A stretch of 64,000 bases of DNA from JAHJQQ01 sp963737555 (GCA_963737555.1 CAVTTB010000004.1:62001-126000), one strand, 5' to 3'; shown: positions 49,558 to 59,140, counted from the stretch's first letter. Notes: generated by a model from the letters alone, not told the origin. Program-made: numbers and translations.

Positions 49558-50193
49558 TCACTCCGGATAGCGGATACCACAGCCCCTCAGACCGCAGTAA
49601 CCGCCCGGATTTTTTGCCAGATACTGCTGGTGATAATCTTCTGCGAAGAAAAACGTCGGTGCCGCTATCACCTCAGTTGTGATGCTGCCGCGCCCCGCTG
49701 CCGTCAAGGCCGCCTGGTATGCTTGCCGCGAAGATTCTGCGGCATGTTGTTGCGATGCTGAGTAGGTATAGATACCCGATCGATACTGCGTGCCCACATC
49801 ATTGCCCTGACGCATACCCTCGGTCGGATCGTGTGCTTGCCAGAACACCCGTAATAGGTCGTCAAATGTGATGACCTGTGGATCGTACACAACCCGCACG
49901 ACCTCATTGTGCCCGGTCAAACCGGAACAGACCTCTTTATACGTCGGATTCGGTGTGAGTCCTGCGGCATAGCCGACCGCGGTTGAATACACGCCTTGGA
50001 GTTGCCAGAACAGCCTTTCGGCGCCCCAGAAGCAGCCAAGCCCGAACATCACCTGCTCAAAATTCTCAGGAAATGGACCTTCGAGCGGGTTCCCATTCAC
50101 AAAATGCCGCGCGGGCACTGGCATGGCTGTATCACGACCCGGTAGCGCTTCGTCCGGTGTGGGCATGCGGGGTAATTTTTCAGTGCGGAACAT
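49558..50193 (-). CDS. msrA: Peptide methionine-(S)-S-oxide reductase MsrA
   Basis: Repairs oxidised methionine. The catalytic motif GCFWGAERLFWQ is at about residue 52, followed by TPNPTYKEVCSGLTGHNEVV, YDPQVITFDDLLRVFWQAHDP and the QYRSGIYTYS segment. The tail ends GGYCGLRGCGIRYPE with two resolving-type cysteines. The start at 50193 (MFRTEKLPRMPTP) matches longer proteobacterial MsrA proteins; the open frame extends further. Length about 211 residues. It follows the DUF488 gene on the same strand. Confidence 0.95.
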   Translation of the reverse strand: MFRTEKLPRMPTPDEALPGRDTAMPVPARHFVNGNPLEGPFPENFEQVMFGLGCFWGAERLFWQLQGVYSTAVGYAAGLTPNPTYKEVCSGLTGHNEVVRVVYDPQVITFDDLLRVFWQAHDPTEGMRQGNDVGTQYRSGIYTYSASQQHAAESSRQAYQAALTAAGRGSITTEVIAAPTFFFAEDYHQQYLAKNPGGYCGLRGCGIRYPE

Positions 50194-50209
50194 TGCGGCA
50201 CCTCCTCCA

Positions 50210-50752
50210 TCAAAGCGGTGTTGCAGAAACCACGCGATCATAAATCAGCTCAGCGGATTCACGGCGCACTTCGGGACGCAGCAGATGTGCCTGCCCAGGC
50301 ACAGTATCGAATAGATGCATCACGACCATACCTTGCAGGACAAGATAGTCTGCGATCAGAGAACGCTGACAGACCATAGGATCGCGCTCGATGCATAGAA
50401 TGGCCGTGGCTGCCAGACTGCCCAAGTGCATGAGTTGCGCCGCCGCCTTCTTGAACATCTCGGTACCCATGTAATCGGCATAACCCCGCAGCCCCGCATC
50501 TGCCAGTGCCCGGTGTGGCGAGGCGGGCCGCGCCTGTCTGAGTCCACCCAACTGCCGTCCGGCACAATGATAGTCAACACCCGCTGCGCTGAGTGCCTCG
50601 CGCACGCCTTCCTGACTGAAATGCTGATCGTGTGATAACTCGGACTGCTGGCGCACATCAACCACAGTACGTATGCCTGCCGACCGCAGCAGTTCGAGCA
50701 GTTCATCGAGTGATCGACCACTGTGTCCAACGGTGTGCAATGTGATAGTCAT
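50210..50752 (-). CDS. DUF488-family protein
   Basis: About 180 residues. Family landmarks: LHTVGHSGRSLDELLELL, the RTVVDVRQQ loop, LGGLRQARPAS, YADYMGTEMFKKAAAQLMHL, and the cysteine motif ILCIERDPMVCQRSLIADYL. DUF488 proteins are small and cytosolic with a conserved C...CHR/CQR motif; no reaction is established. The start at 50752 was chosen because MTITLHTVGHS is the normal family N-terminus. Confidence 0.88.
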   Translation of the reverse strand: MTITLHTVGHSGRSLDELLELLRSAGIRTVVDVRQQSELSHDQHFSQEGVREALSAAGVDYHCAGRQLGGLRQARPASPHRALADAGLRGYADYMGTEMFKKAAAQLMHLGSLAATAILCIERDPMVCQRSLIADYLVLQGMVVMHLFDTVPGQAHLLRPEVRRESAELIYDRVVSATPL

Positions 50753-51459
50753 GAGTCCTTGGTAAATCCAGCACGCGGCGTTGATGGAAGCCGGCAGTGG
50801 TGGCAATACCCGCCGTGACGGCCTCGTCGGGCCTCACCGAAATTCGAGAGGGCCGCGGCGGCCAAATCCAGGTCCGGCGGGGACGGATGCACTTCAAGCC
50901 CAACGGGGCCGTTTAGATAGTATCATCTTTAAATACAATTAGATGCGATGTTTTTACGGATGTTTTCCCAGGTCACCGCGGCATACACAGTGTTGCACGC
51001 GCACAACACACCCGAATAAAAAAACCCGTTTACCCCCCTCCCAGCGACCCCCAAGAAGGCTACACTATGACCTCGCCATGGATCCTGGATCCTGGCCCCG
51101 GTGTCCGCGTTTCCAGCACTGGCCAACGCTCTTCGTGGCCTTGCGTACTCCGGAAGTAACTCGGTTCGCTATTCACTGCCATGTGGTTCGCGCAACGTCC
51201 GATGGTGGTTAACAGGGGGCGACATCGAGATTCTACCCCGCCTTAACGGCGGGGTTTTTTTTGGCCGGCTCGGCAGCCTTGAACGCAACAAGCGTCATTC
51301 ACTATCTCGCAGCTTAAGGATTCTCTACACACCCCTCTGTACCAGTGTGGGTGCGCATACCCAGATTAACCTTCTCGAATGCGCGTCTGACCCTACTTGC
51401 TGCCGTCGTGCACGGTTATCGCGCGGCCCAGGACATAAACGGCGCGCAACCCCCGCCAA
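50753..51459. other. Long intergenic stretch; possible non-coding transcript
   Basis: No gene is supported over about 700 bases. Plus-strand features: a TACACT box at about 51060, a short frame beginning MTSPWILDPGPG there (30 codons), a direct repeat GGATCCTGGATCCTGG, and a strong terminator at 51236-51262. A terminator without an upstream gene on the same strand suggests a small RNA of up to roughly 200 bases or a decayed gene. I could not match it to 6S, tmRNA, SRP RNA or RNase P. Confidence 0.35.
51236..51262 (+). terminator. Rho-independent terminator
   Basis: Stem CCCCGCC/GGCGGGG with loop TTAAC followed by eight T residues: a textbook intrinsic terminator on the plus strand. The nearest plus-strand gene upstream is more than 1.7 kb away. 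Confidence 0.85.
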
Positions 51460-51708
51460 TCATTGCAACGTCGCCCCGTCGTTCGGAGGCATCTGCAAAT
51501 AGTAACCTTGTTGCTGCAATGACAGTCGCACCTGTTGCGGATCGGCCTGCGCAAGTCGACGGTCTGCCGTCAATTCCAGCGCCATGACCTGCTCCAAGCG
51601 CCCGAGCAGTTTAAGCAATGCCTCAGGCACGCGCGAAAAATCAGCCTCGCGCTCGATATACAGATACGCATCCGGCTTGCGCTCAGCCCGGTAAATGACA
51701 CATTTCAT
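51460..51708 (-). CDS. ycgL: YcgL-domain protein
   Basis: 82 residues matching the YcgL (DUF709) family: MKCVIYRAERKPDAYLYIE, DFSRVPEALLKLLGRLEQVM, LELTADRRLAQADPQQVRL and the end QQQGYYLQMPP. The family is restricted to gammaproteobacteria and has a small alpha/beta fold with no known activity. It follows the TatD-family gene with a 19-base gap. Confidence 0.93.
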   Translation of the reverse strand: MKCVIYRAERKPDAYLYIEREADFSRVPEALLKLLGRLEQVMALELTADRRLAQADPQQVRLSLQQQGYYLQMPPNDGATLQ

Positions 51709-51727
51709 GTTTGCTCCTGGTAGTCAG

Positions 51728-52501
51728 TTACAACGCCGAAGCCAATCCCAAGACGGCCTCGGCGTTCCGCGTCGTCACCGCGGCGATCACGTCAGGATCT
51801 TCGCCACGCACGTCAGCCAGCGCCTGTAGACAATCCGGCAGGTATTCCGGGCTGTTGCGCTCGCCACGATGCGCGACGACGGTCATATCCGGCGCATCCG
51901 TTTCAAGCACCAGCGCCTCCAGGGGAAGCGCCTTGGCCAAACTGCGCAGCTTGTTGGACCGCTCGAAGGTCAGCATGCCGCCAAAGCCCAGTTTGAAGCC
52001 CAGATCGATATACTGCTGCGCCTGTTGCAGGCTGCCATTGAAGGCATGCGCGAACCCGCCGCGAACCTTGATACGTTTCAGTGTCGCCAGCACCTGATCA
52101 TGGGCCTTGCGCACATGCAGCACGACCGGTAATCCGGCGTCCCGGGCAACGATCAGTTGCGCCTCGAACACCTGCTGCTGACGCTCCCGATCCAGATCGC
52201 CGACGAAATAATCCAGGCCGATCTCACCTATCGCCACAGGGCATTCGCGCGCAACCCACGTTGCCAAGGCCGCCAGATCCGCGTCGCTGTGCTGATCGAT
52301 ATACACCGGGTGCAGCCCCAAGGCTGGCAACAAACCCGGTTCGCGATGACACAAGTCGAGCAAATTCCGCCAAGTACGCGCAATGACGGCGGGCACTATC
52401 AGGCGTCGGATGCCCAGGCGACGGCAGCGATCCAAAACCGCGGCGCGATCTGCGTCGAAATCCTCGACATCAATATGACAATGGGTATCAATCAAGTCCA
52501 T
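51728..52501 (-). CDS. TatD-family metal-dependent hydrolase
   Basis: 257-residue TIM-barrel hydrolase. Metal-site motifs: IDTHCHIDVEDFDADR, AIGEIGLDYF, PVVLHVRKAHDQVL, GFAHAFNGSLQQA and LETDAPDM. TatD relatives are Mg-dependent DNases acting on 3' ends or D-aminoacyl-tRNA-type substrates; this one is nearest YjjV in layout. Runs upstream of ycgL on the same strand. Confidence 0.92.
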   Translation of the reverse strand: MDLIDTHCHIDVEDFDADRAAVLDRCRRLGIRRLIVPAVIARTWRNLLDLCHREPGLLPALGLHPVYIDQHSDADLAALATWVARECPVAIGEIGLDYFVGDLDRERQQQVFEAQLIVARDAGLPVVLHVRKAHDQVLATLKRIKVRGGFAHAFNGSLQQAQQYIDLGFKLGFGGMLTFERSNKLRSLAKALPLEALVLETDAPDMTVVAHRGERNSPEYLPDCLQALADVRGEDPDVIAAVTTRNAEAVLGLASAL

Positions 52502-52625
52502 TGCGCTATTCTAACGCAGTCTGGAGTAACTGGGACGCAGCATCTACCTGATGCTCACGGGGTGATGCCTACCGGTATCTGTGACGTTCGAACTTATAAC
52601 ACCGCTCAATATCAGGATTTTGGTT

Positions 52626-53616
52626 ATGCGCTACATCAGATCGCTCGCGTTCGCTTTCGGCTTGCTGTGCATCGGTCTCACTGCGCCGGTCACTGCGGCG
52701 GAGACCGTTAGCACGCGTGTCGAGGCCGCGCTCGCCACGCAACGTTTCGTCAGCTACGTGCCGCGCGATTTTTCCATGCACGACGGCACGCCTCACGCCG
52801 CGACCGCCACCGGTATTCGCGACGATCTGCAACGCCTGCGGCCGTATTTTTCCGGCGTCATCACCTATGGCCTGGCACATGGTCAAGCACTGATTCCCGA
52901 ATTGGCCGTAGACGCTGGACTATCACGCGATCATCCTCGGCGTGTGGAATCCCGCCGACCGTGCCGAACTGGATCAGGCCATTGCGTTGGCGCGGCAGTT
53001 TCCACAGCAGGTGGTCGCGGTGATCCTCGGCAATGAAGGGCTGTTCTGGAAGCGTTATCAGGCCAGCGACATCCAGGCGGCCGCCGCGTATGTGCGCCAG
53101 CAAATGCCGCAGCTCGCCCTGGGCAGCAGCGAACCGTTCAGTGTCTATCTCGATTCACCCGACGCGCGTATTTTGCTGGAACTGGATCTGCTGTTGCCGA
53201 ATGTACACCCGCGTTTTGAACCCTGGTTCAAACCGGACAACCTGGAACAGGCCACAACCTTCGTCGCCGAAGTCGTGCAGCGATTACACGCGGCCACGGA
53301 CACACCCATCCTGATCAAAGAAACCGGACTGCCCAGCGCGCCGGAGAGCCAGGGCTTCAGCGAACAACGTCAGGCCGATTTCTGGACTCTGTTACTCAAA
53401 CGCATACCGCCCGGCCCGACACACAACATCGCCGGCTTCGAGGCCTTCGATGCCCCGTGGAAGCCCCGTGAATTACAGGATGAATTCGGTCACCTGGAGG
53501 AAAGCGAGGCGCATTGGGGCTTGTTCCGCCAGGATGGCAGCGCCAAGCCGGTGGTAAAGGCCTTCGGTGCCTGGCCAGGACAGCCGTTACCGAAGCCGTC
53601 GGCGAAATCCCTCTAG
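52626..53616 (+). CDS. GH17-like exported glycosidase (one frameshift)
   Basis: About 330 residues: signal peptide (MRYIRSLAFAFGLLCIGLTA ... TAAE), then a TIM-barrel resembling glycoside hydrolase family 17. VNYxPRDF-like SYVPRDFSMHD, ILGVWNPADRAELDQAI, the acid/base glutamate in VILGNEGLFWK and the nucleophile glutamate in ILIKETGLPSAPE are visible. The end includes FEAFDAPWKPRE and EAHWGLFR. GH17 enzymes act on beta-1,3-glucans; in proteobacteria some remodel periplasmic glucans. One extra base near 52916 breaks the frame before DYHAIILG. It stands alone, facing away from tatD. Confidence 0.85.
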
Positions 53617-53676
53617 CAGACTGTTAAACTAGCGCCTGGCAGCACCTAGCTAATCTACCTGGCGTCTGGAGATCCC

Positions 53677-54794
53677 GTGTCCGAATCCCGTAAACCACCG
53701 CGCAAACCGCGCGCACCCGACAGAGTGACGCATCTGGTACACGTGGCACACGTGACGCATCTGGTGAAATTGGCGCGACAAAACCGGCCTCCGTCTGGGA
53801 TACCCGCAACAAACCCAAGTCAGCACACAAACCGCGTGCCGACAAACCGGTATCGTCCCAAGCTACGCAGCCATCCGTAACCCAGCCCACCGTAACCAAG
53901 CCCGCTGCAACCCAGTCAGTTGCGACACCGGCAACTGCAACGCCCCGCCCCGTGGCACGTACCAACGAAGAGCGCAGCGCCGTACCGAGCGATGGTCGCC
54001 GCGAACTGAAATATTACGGTGTCGCCGCCTGCCAAGCCTTGTGGGACCGCCGCCCGCACGATGTCGTGCGCGTGTATCTGGAAGAACATTTAATTCCGAA
54101 ATTCTCCGAGTTGCTGCGCGGCGTCGCGGCCAAGCGCAAGGCTTACCACATCGTCGCCAGCGACGACCTGGAACGCCTCACCGACACCATTCACCATCAG
54201 GGCATCTGCATTCTGGCCCGCGAGCGTTCGCCACTGGAATTTTCCGATCTGCTCGGTTTGCTCAAGGAAGACCAGGGCAAGCAACTGTTGGTGTATCTCG
54301 ACGGCGTGGAGAACCCGCATAACTTCGGCGCCATCGTGCGCACCTGCGCGCATTTCGGTGTGCGCTTCATCCTCGGCGCCGAAGGCCGTCTGCCGAAATT
54401 TTCCGGCGCCGCCTGTCGCGTGGCCGAGGGCGGCGCGGAACAGGTGGCACTGGTGACGTTGCGCCATCCGGATCGACAGCTGCAACAACTGCGGGATATG
54501 GACTTTCACTTTGTCGCCACGGCAGTGGCTCGCGGCGTTTCCCTGTATCAACACCCCTTCGCCGCGCGCACCCTGCTGATTATGGGTGCCGAACAGGTCG
54601 GCGTTTCCAACGCCCTGCTGGAGCTGACGCAGCAGGTGCTGAAAATCCCCGGCAGCGGTAACGTCGAAAGCCTCAATGTCTCAGTCGCGTTCGGCGTCTG
54701 CGCGGGCGAGTATTACCGACAGCAGATCACCACTGCACGGTCGAGTGCGCATAAAACTCCGCGCAGCAAGGGCAACAGGCCAGGTCCAGGCTGA
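53677..54794 (+). CDS. TrmH/SpoU-family rRNA or tRNA methyltransferase (one frameshift)
   Basis: SPOUT-fold 2'-O-ribose methyltransferase. An N-terminal SpoU substrate-binding part (RELKYYGVAACQALWDRRP) is followed by motif 1 YLDGVENPHNFGAIVRTCAH, motif 2 LLIMGAEQVGVSN and motif 3 IPGSGNVESLNVSVAFGV. Before the domain lies about 100 residues of low-complexity sequence rich in Lys, Pro, Thr and Gln. This begins at a GTG (MSESRKPPRKPRAPD) and is shifted near 53785. The conserved part alone, from 53952, is 280 residues. The leader resembles basic extensions in some RlmB-like proteins of this class; the target nucleotide is not assigned. Confidence 0.88.
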
Positions 54795-54923
54795 AGCCCT
54801 TCCGGCCCGCGCACCAGCCACCTACATCATTCAGGCAGCATTCAGCCACGACCGCCTATTCTGACGCTGTAAGACCCCAGTTAAGACGAACAGCTGGGAT
54901 CGGTGTCACGAGGAGAGCGGTCC

Positions 54924-55478
54924 ATGAATGCGCAACGAACAACCCTGATCAGTATTGCACTCGGCCTTGCCGGCGTGATGACCGGCCTGCCTGTGGCAGC
55001 CAGCCCCGACTACCCGCGCGAGACTGACGGCCATTACGATTACGCGGAGGTTGTCCGCGTCGAGCCGATTACCCGCACCGTGCGCATCAGCGAGCCGCGC
55101 GAGGAATGCTGGGAAGAACAGGTACCCGTCTACGAGAGCGGCTATAGATCAGCCACGCCGATGATTCTCGGCGGCATCATCGGCGGCGTCGCGGGGCATA
55201 ATGTCGGCAAAGGCCGTGGCCAGGATGTGGCGACCGTGGCCGGGACAATTCTCGGCGGTTCGATCGGGCGCGATGTCGGTGAACAGCATCGGACGCCCGA
55301 CAGCGTTCACACCGTGCAGGAGACCCGTTGTCAGCAGAGGGTCGATTACCGGGAAGAGCAGCGTGTCGAAGGCTATCGCGTTTTCTACCGCTACCAGGGC
55401 GCGGAGTACGAGACCCGCATGCCGCATGACCCCGGCGACCGTATCCGGGTTCAAGTCACTGTGCAGCCCGCCTGGTAA
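54924..55478 (+). CDS. Glycine-zipper exported protein
   Basis: About 184 residues: signal peptide (MNAQRTTLISIALGLAGVMT ... PVAA), a conserved segment YAEVVRVEPITRTVRISEP with a cysteine (REECWEE), and a glycine zipper PMILGGIIGGVAGHNVGKGRG followed by VAGTILGGSIGRDVG. The C-terminal part repeats Tyr/Arg/Glu motifs (YRVFYRYQGAEYE). Such SlyB/17-kDa-antigen-like proteins associate with the outer membrane and often belong to envelope-stress (PhoP-type) regulons. GAGGAG precedes the ATG. It lies upstream of PepSY-phoP-phoQ. Confidence 0.88.
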   Translation: MNAQRTTLISIALGLAGVMTGLPVAASPDYPRETDGHYDYAEVVRVEPITRTVRISEPREECWEEQVPVYESGYRSATPMILGGIIGGVAGHNVGKGRGQDVATVAGTILGGSIGRDVGEQHRTPDSVHTVQETRCQQRVDYREEQRVEGYRVFYRYQGAEYETRMPHDPGDRIRVQVTVQPAW

Positions 55479-55584
55479 CCCCGACGGGTAATCAGGCTGG
55501 CCAGTCAACTTGGCAGAGCGTGCCCTGGCCCGTACCATCGAACCTGTGAACTGGCTTGTTGCGCCGTTGGCTATTGAGAGACTG

Positions 55585-56155
55585 ATGAAACTTCGGATTG
55601 GGAAACGACAGGTCTGGCTGCTGTGCGGGCTATTGCTCGCCCTGCCTGTCGCCCATGCCAAGAAGTCTCAGGACGAAGACAGCGAACGCCAGCAACGCGA
55701 TCAACAACAAGGTGATCAAAAACAAGTGGAGCGCAGCGCGCCCGCGCGTGGCGGTTATCTTGAAAAAGACAAGCCGCGCAATAACTACGAAGAGCAATCG
55801 CGAGAACCGCCGCTCCGCCCCGCAACCGCAATCTCAACCCCAATCTCAACCGCGGTATGACAACGGCTACGAGCGCCGTGACAGCAATCGCAACTATGCC
55901 CCGGATGACCGTCGCGGCGGCGACCGCAATTATGTCCCAGAACAGCGTTACGAATCTGCACCGCGTTATGAATCCGCACCGCGTTATGCACCCCGGCAGA
56001 TGAATCTGTCCGAGGCCGTTGCCGCGGCCGAACGCAGCACCGGCGGCCGCGTGTTGTCGGCCGAACCCATCGACGAGGGTGGCCGACTGTCATACCGCGT
56101 CAAAGTGCTTACACCGAATGGCCGTGTCAAAGTGCTGTTCCTTGACGCCCAATAA
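55585..56155 (+). CDS. PepSY-domain exported protein (one frameshift)
   Basis: About 190 residues: signal peptide (MKLRIGKRQVWLLCGLLLAL ... AHA), a long Gln/Arg/Asp-rich disordered region with repeats PQSQPQSQP and RYESAP. A C-terminal PepSY domain follows, MNLSEAVAAAERSTGGRVLS ending VKVLFLDA. One extra base near 55798 splits the frame within EEQSRENRRS. PepSY proteins often precede phoP-phoQ genes and may modulate the sensor. The gene lies 26 bases before phoP on the same strand. Confidence 0.85.
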
Positions 56156-56181
56156 TCGCCCGATAACCCATTGAATCCCCC

Positions 56182-56862
56182 ATGCGCGTACTGATCATCG
56201 AAGACGAAAATCTCCTGCGCGAGCAATTACGCGTGCGCCTCAAGGCCGAAGGCCATGTGGTGGACACCGCCCGTGACGGTGAAGAGGGCCTGTTTGCCGG
56301 CCGTGAATATCCCATCGACATCGCCGTGATCGACCTCGGCCTGCCGAAACTCTCGGGTATCGAGGTGATCCGCGCGCTGCGCGCCGCCGGCAAGGATTAT
56401 CCGATCCTGATCCTCACCGCCCGCGGCCGTTGGCAGGACAAGGTCGAAGGTCTGGAGGCCGGTGCCGACGATTACCTGGTCAAGCCCTTCGAAATCGAGG
56501 AACTGCTGGCGCGACTGCGCGCACTGGTGCGGCGCGCCTCCGGCTGGACACAAGCCACGCTGCAATGCGGCCCGATTGTGCTGGACACGTCGGCACAAAG
56601 CGTCCAGGTCGACGCACGAGCGATCGAACTGACGACCTACGAATACAAAGTGCTGGAACACCTGATGCTGCACAGCGGCGAGGTTATTTCCAAAACCGAC
56701 CTGACCGAACATCTGTATGAACAGGACTTCGACCGCGACAGCAACACCATCGAAGTTTTCATCGGCAGACTGCGGCGCAAGCTCGATCCGGACAACGTAC
56801 TCAACCCCATCGAAACCGTGCGCGGCCGCGGCTATCGCCTGGCGCTGGCCCGCGGTCAATAA
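56182..56862 (+). CDS. phoP: PhoP-type response regulator
   Basis: 226-residue OmpR-family regulator: IIEDENLLREQLRVRL, phospho-acceptor IAVIDLGLPKLSG, VKPFEIEELLARL, and the winged helix ELTTYEYKVLEHLMLHSGEV with VFIGRLRRKLDPD. It is paired with the adjacent kinase by immediate stop-start contact (TAAATG), so it is a complete two-component system. The PhoP name is inferred from the PhoQ-like kinase, the PepSY neighbour and domain pattern; the regulon is unknown. Confidence 0.9.
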   Translation: MRVLIIEDENLLREQLRVRLKAEGHVVDTARDGEEGLFAGREYPIDIAVIDLGLPKLSGIEVIRALRAAGKDYPILILTARGRWQDKVEGLEAGADDYLVKPFEIEELLARLRALVRRASGWTQATLQCGPIVLDTSAQSVQVDARAIELTTYEYKVLEHLMLHSGEVISKTDLTEHLYEQDFDRDSNTIEVFIGRLRRKLDPDNVLNPIETVRGRGYRLALARGQ

Positions 56863-58218
56863 ATGCAATCGCTGAATCTCCGTCTCGGTATCGCCGCCAG
56901 CCTGGTGCTGGCAGCCTTCCTCGGCTTGACCGGTTGGGCACTCGACCGCGCCTTTCGTGACTCGACCGAAACGGCCGTGCGCGAACGCCTGCAGGCACAT
57001 ATCTACGGACTGCTGGCGGTGGCCGATCTTGATCGGCGTGGCGAACTGACGATGCCCGAGAGTCTCCCTGAGGAACGCTTTCAGCGTCCTGGCTCGGGTT
57101 TATACGCGCAGATCGTCCGCGCCAATCGCACCATTGCCTGGCAATCGCCGTCGCAACTCGGACAGACCCTGCCCACGCCGCCACAGATTCAAGCCGGCGA
57201 ATGGTTGTTCACGCGCCAGGATACGGCGGACATGCACAGCCTGTTCGTGCTCGCCTTCGGCAGCAGTTGGGATCTGGGTAAGCGCAGCGTGGATTTCACC
57301 TTCAGCGTCAGCGAAGACCCCGAGGCGTACCTGGCGCAAGTCAACCGTTTCCGCCAGAGCTTGTTCGTCTGGTTCGCCGTACTGGCCATCGGCGTACTCA
57401 TCGCGCAAGGGCTGGTGCTGCGCTGGGGCTTAAGTCCACTGCGGCGCGTGGAACGCGATCTCGCCGCCGTCGAGGGCGGCGAACGCGAACTGCTCGCCGG
57501 CGACTATCCGCGTGAATTGCGCGGACTCACCGATAATCTCAATGCCCTGCTCAAAACCGAACGCGGCCGTCTCGGCCGCTACCGCGATGCACTCGCCGAT
57601 CTTGCCCACAGCCTGAAAACACCGCTGGCGGTGCTGCGCGGTGCCGGCACGCAATCATCAGGCGACAACACGCTGGAGCAGTTGGTGCGCGAACAGACCG
57701 AACGCATGAGCCAGATCGTCGATTATCAATTGCAGCGCGCCGCCACCTCGGGACGCACCACGCTGATGGCGCCCATCGCGATCGCGACCTTGCTGCAACG
57801 CATCATCAACAGCCTCGAAAAAGTCTATGCGGAGCGTCAGCTGGTGTTGACACTGGATGCCGACGCATCGCTCCAGTTCCGCGGCGACGAGGCGGATCTG
57901 ATGGAACTGTGCGGCAATCTGCTGGACAACGCCTGCAAATGGGCCAAGTCGCGCGTGACGGCAACGGCGCACTTACAGGAGATCGACGGCGGTCAGGAAT
58001 TGGTGTTGTGCATCGACGACGACGGCCCCGGCATCGCGCCGGAGCAGCGTGCCGCCGTACTCGGCCGCGGCGTACGCGTCGACAGCAGCGTTCCCGGTCA
58101 AGGCATCGGGCTTGCCGTGGTGCGCGATATTGCGTCGGCCTACGGCGGCACTATCGACATTGAACACAGCGACACATTGGGCGGCGCACGCGTGTGTGCA
58201 CGGCTGGGCGTGAACTAG
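56863..58218 (+). CDS. phoQ: PhoQ-type sensor histidine kinase
   Basis: 451 residues. Two membrane helices (about 9-30 and 165-185) flank a periplasmic sensor of roughly 130 residues. A HAMP-like segment and the dimerisation box ADLAHSLKTPLAVLRGAG with the phospho-histidine follow. The ATPase core has N box ELCGNLLDNACKWAK and G boxes DDDGPGIAP and PGQGIGLAVVRDI. HSLKTPLAVL is characteristic of the PhoQ group. Its periplasmic part is shorter on acidic clusters than enteric PhoQ, so the signal may differ. It is followed one base later by tcdA. Confidence 0.92.
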   Translation: MQSLNLRLGIAASLVLAAFLGLTGWALDRAFRDSTETAVRERLQAHIYGLLAVADLDRRGELTMPESLPEERFQRPGSGLYAQIVRANRTIAWQSPSQLGQTLPTPPQIQAGEWLFTRQDTADMHSLFVLAFGSSWDLGKRSVDFTFSVSEDPEAYLAQVNRFRQSLFVWFAVLAIGVLIAQGLVLRWGLSPLRRVERDLAAVEGGERELLAGDYPRELRGLTDNLNALLKTERGRLGRYRDALADLAHSLKTPLAVLRGAGTQSSGDNTLEQLVREQTERMSQIVDYQLQRAATSGRTTLMAPIAIATLLQRIINSLEKVYAERQLVLTLDADASLQFRGDEADLMELCGNLLDNACKWAKSRVTATAHLQEIDGGQELVLCIDDDGPGIAPEQRAAVLGRGVRVDSSVPGQGIGLAVVRDIASAYGGTIDIEHSDTLGGARVCARLGVN

Positions 58219-58219
58219 C

Positions 58220-59021
58220 ATGACGACATCCGACTACGATCAGCGTTTCGGCGCCATCCAACGCCTGTACGGCGACCGTGCCTATGCCCTGCTCCCGCAG
58301 CTGCACTTTTGCGTCGTCGGTATCGGCGGCGTCGGTTCCTGGGCCGTGGAGGCGCTGGCGCGCAGCGGTGTCGGCCGCCTCACGCTGATCGACTACGACG
58401 TGGTCGCGCTCAGCAACGTCAACCGCCAGTTGCCGGCCGGCAGCGACACCGTCGGCCGCAAGAAAATCGAGGTCATGGCCGAACGCGTCGCGCAGATCAA
58501 TCCGCACTGCGACGTGCCGGCTGATCGACGACTTCATCACCGCCGACAACCTCGCCGAGCATTTGAACAAGGCGCACGGCTACGATTACGTCATCGACGC
58601 CATCGACAGCATCAAGTTCAAGGCGGCGATGATCTACTACTGCAAGCGCAACAAGATCCCCATCATCACCACCGGCGGCGCCGGCGGCCTGACCGACCCG
58701 ACGCTGATCCACATCAAGGATCTCAGCCGCACCTACAACGACGCGCTCGCCGCCAAGGTGCGCGCCGCGCTGCGCGACAGTCACAACTTCCCACGCAATA
58801 CCCAGCGCTACTTCGGCGTCGAATGCGTGTTCTCCAGCCAGCAGCCGGTCTACCCGAAGGCCGACGGCACCGTCAGCCACGAAAAACCCGGCATCCACGG
58901 CGTGCACCTCGACTGCCGCTTCGGCTACGGCTCGATCACCTTCGTGACCGCGGCCTTCGGCATGACGGCGGCGGGACGGGCGATCAACAAGACGCTCAAG
59001 AAGCGGCTCAGCCATGAATAA
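58220..59021 (+). CDS. tcdA: tRNA threonylcarbamoyladenosine dehydratase TcdA (one frameshift)
   Basis: E1-like enzyme that cyclises t6A to ct6A at tRNA position 37. Start DYDQRFGAIQRLYGDRA, ATP site FCVVGIGGVGSWAVEALARS, then YVIDAIDSIKFKAAMI and TTGGAGGLTDPTLIHIKDLS, with C-terminal membrane-like FVTAAFGMTAAGRAINKTL. One extra base near 58518 (between NPHCDV and LIDDFITADNL) breaks the frame; corrected length is about 267 residues. It shares only one intervening base with phoQ's stop, so may be co-transcribed. Confidence 0.93.
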
Positions 59022-59140
59022 CAACCATCATCCCGTAAAGAGCGAACAACACGAGGGGCTGGGTTGGACTATCCACATATTGAAAGACTGATCGAGACGC
59101 GAAGCAGGCGCCTGGTCGGGGCGTTTAGTGCCAGCTAATA

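Noticed and set aside
50929..51240. Matching the orphan region to 6S RNA, tmRNA, SRP RNA or RNase P RNA
   Set aside because: No conserved core of these RNAs was found, so only a generic possible transcript is reported.
53640..53715. Possible tRNA (GTGTCCGAATCCCG resembles a T arm)
   Set aside because: No matching acceptor stem, D arm or anticodon arm could be folded; it coincides with the start of the methyltransferase leader.
59035..59140. Target-site duplication for the IS1182 element
   Set aside because: The bases flanking the two inverted repeats do not give a convincing direct repeat.
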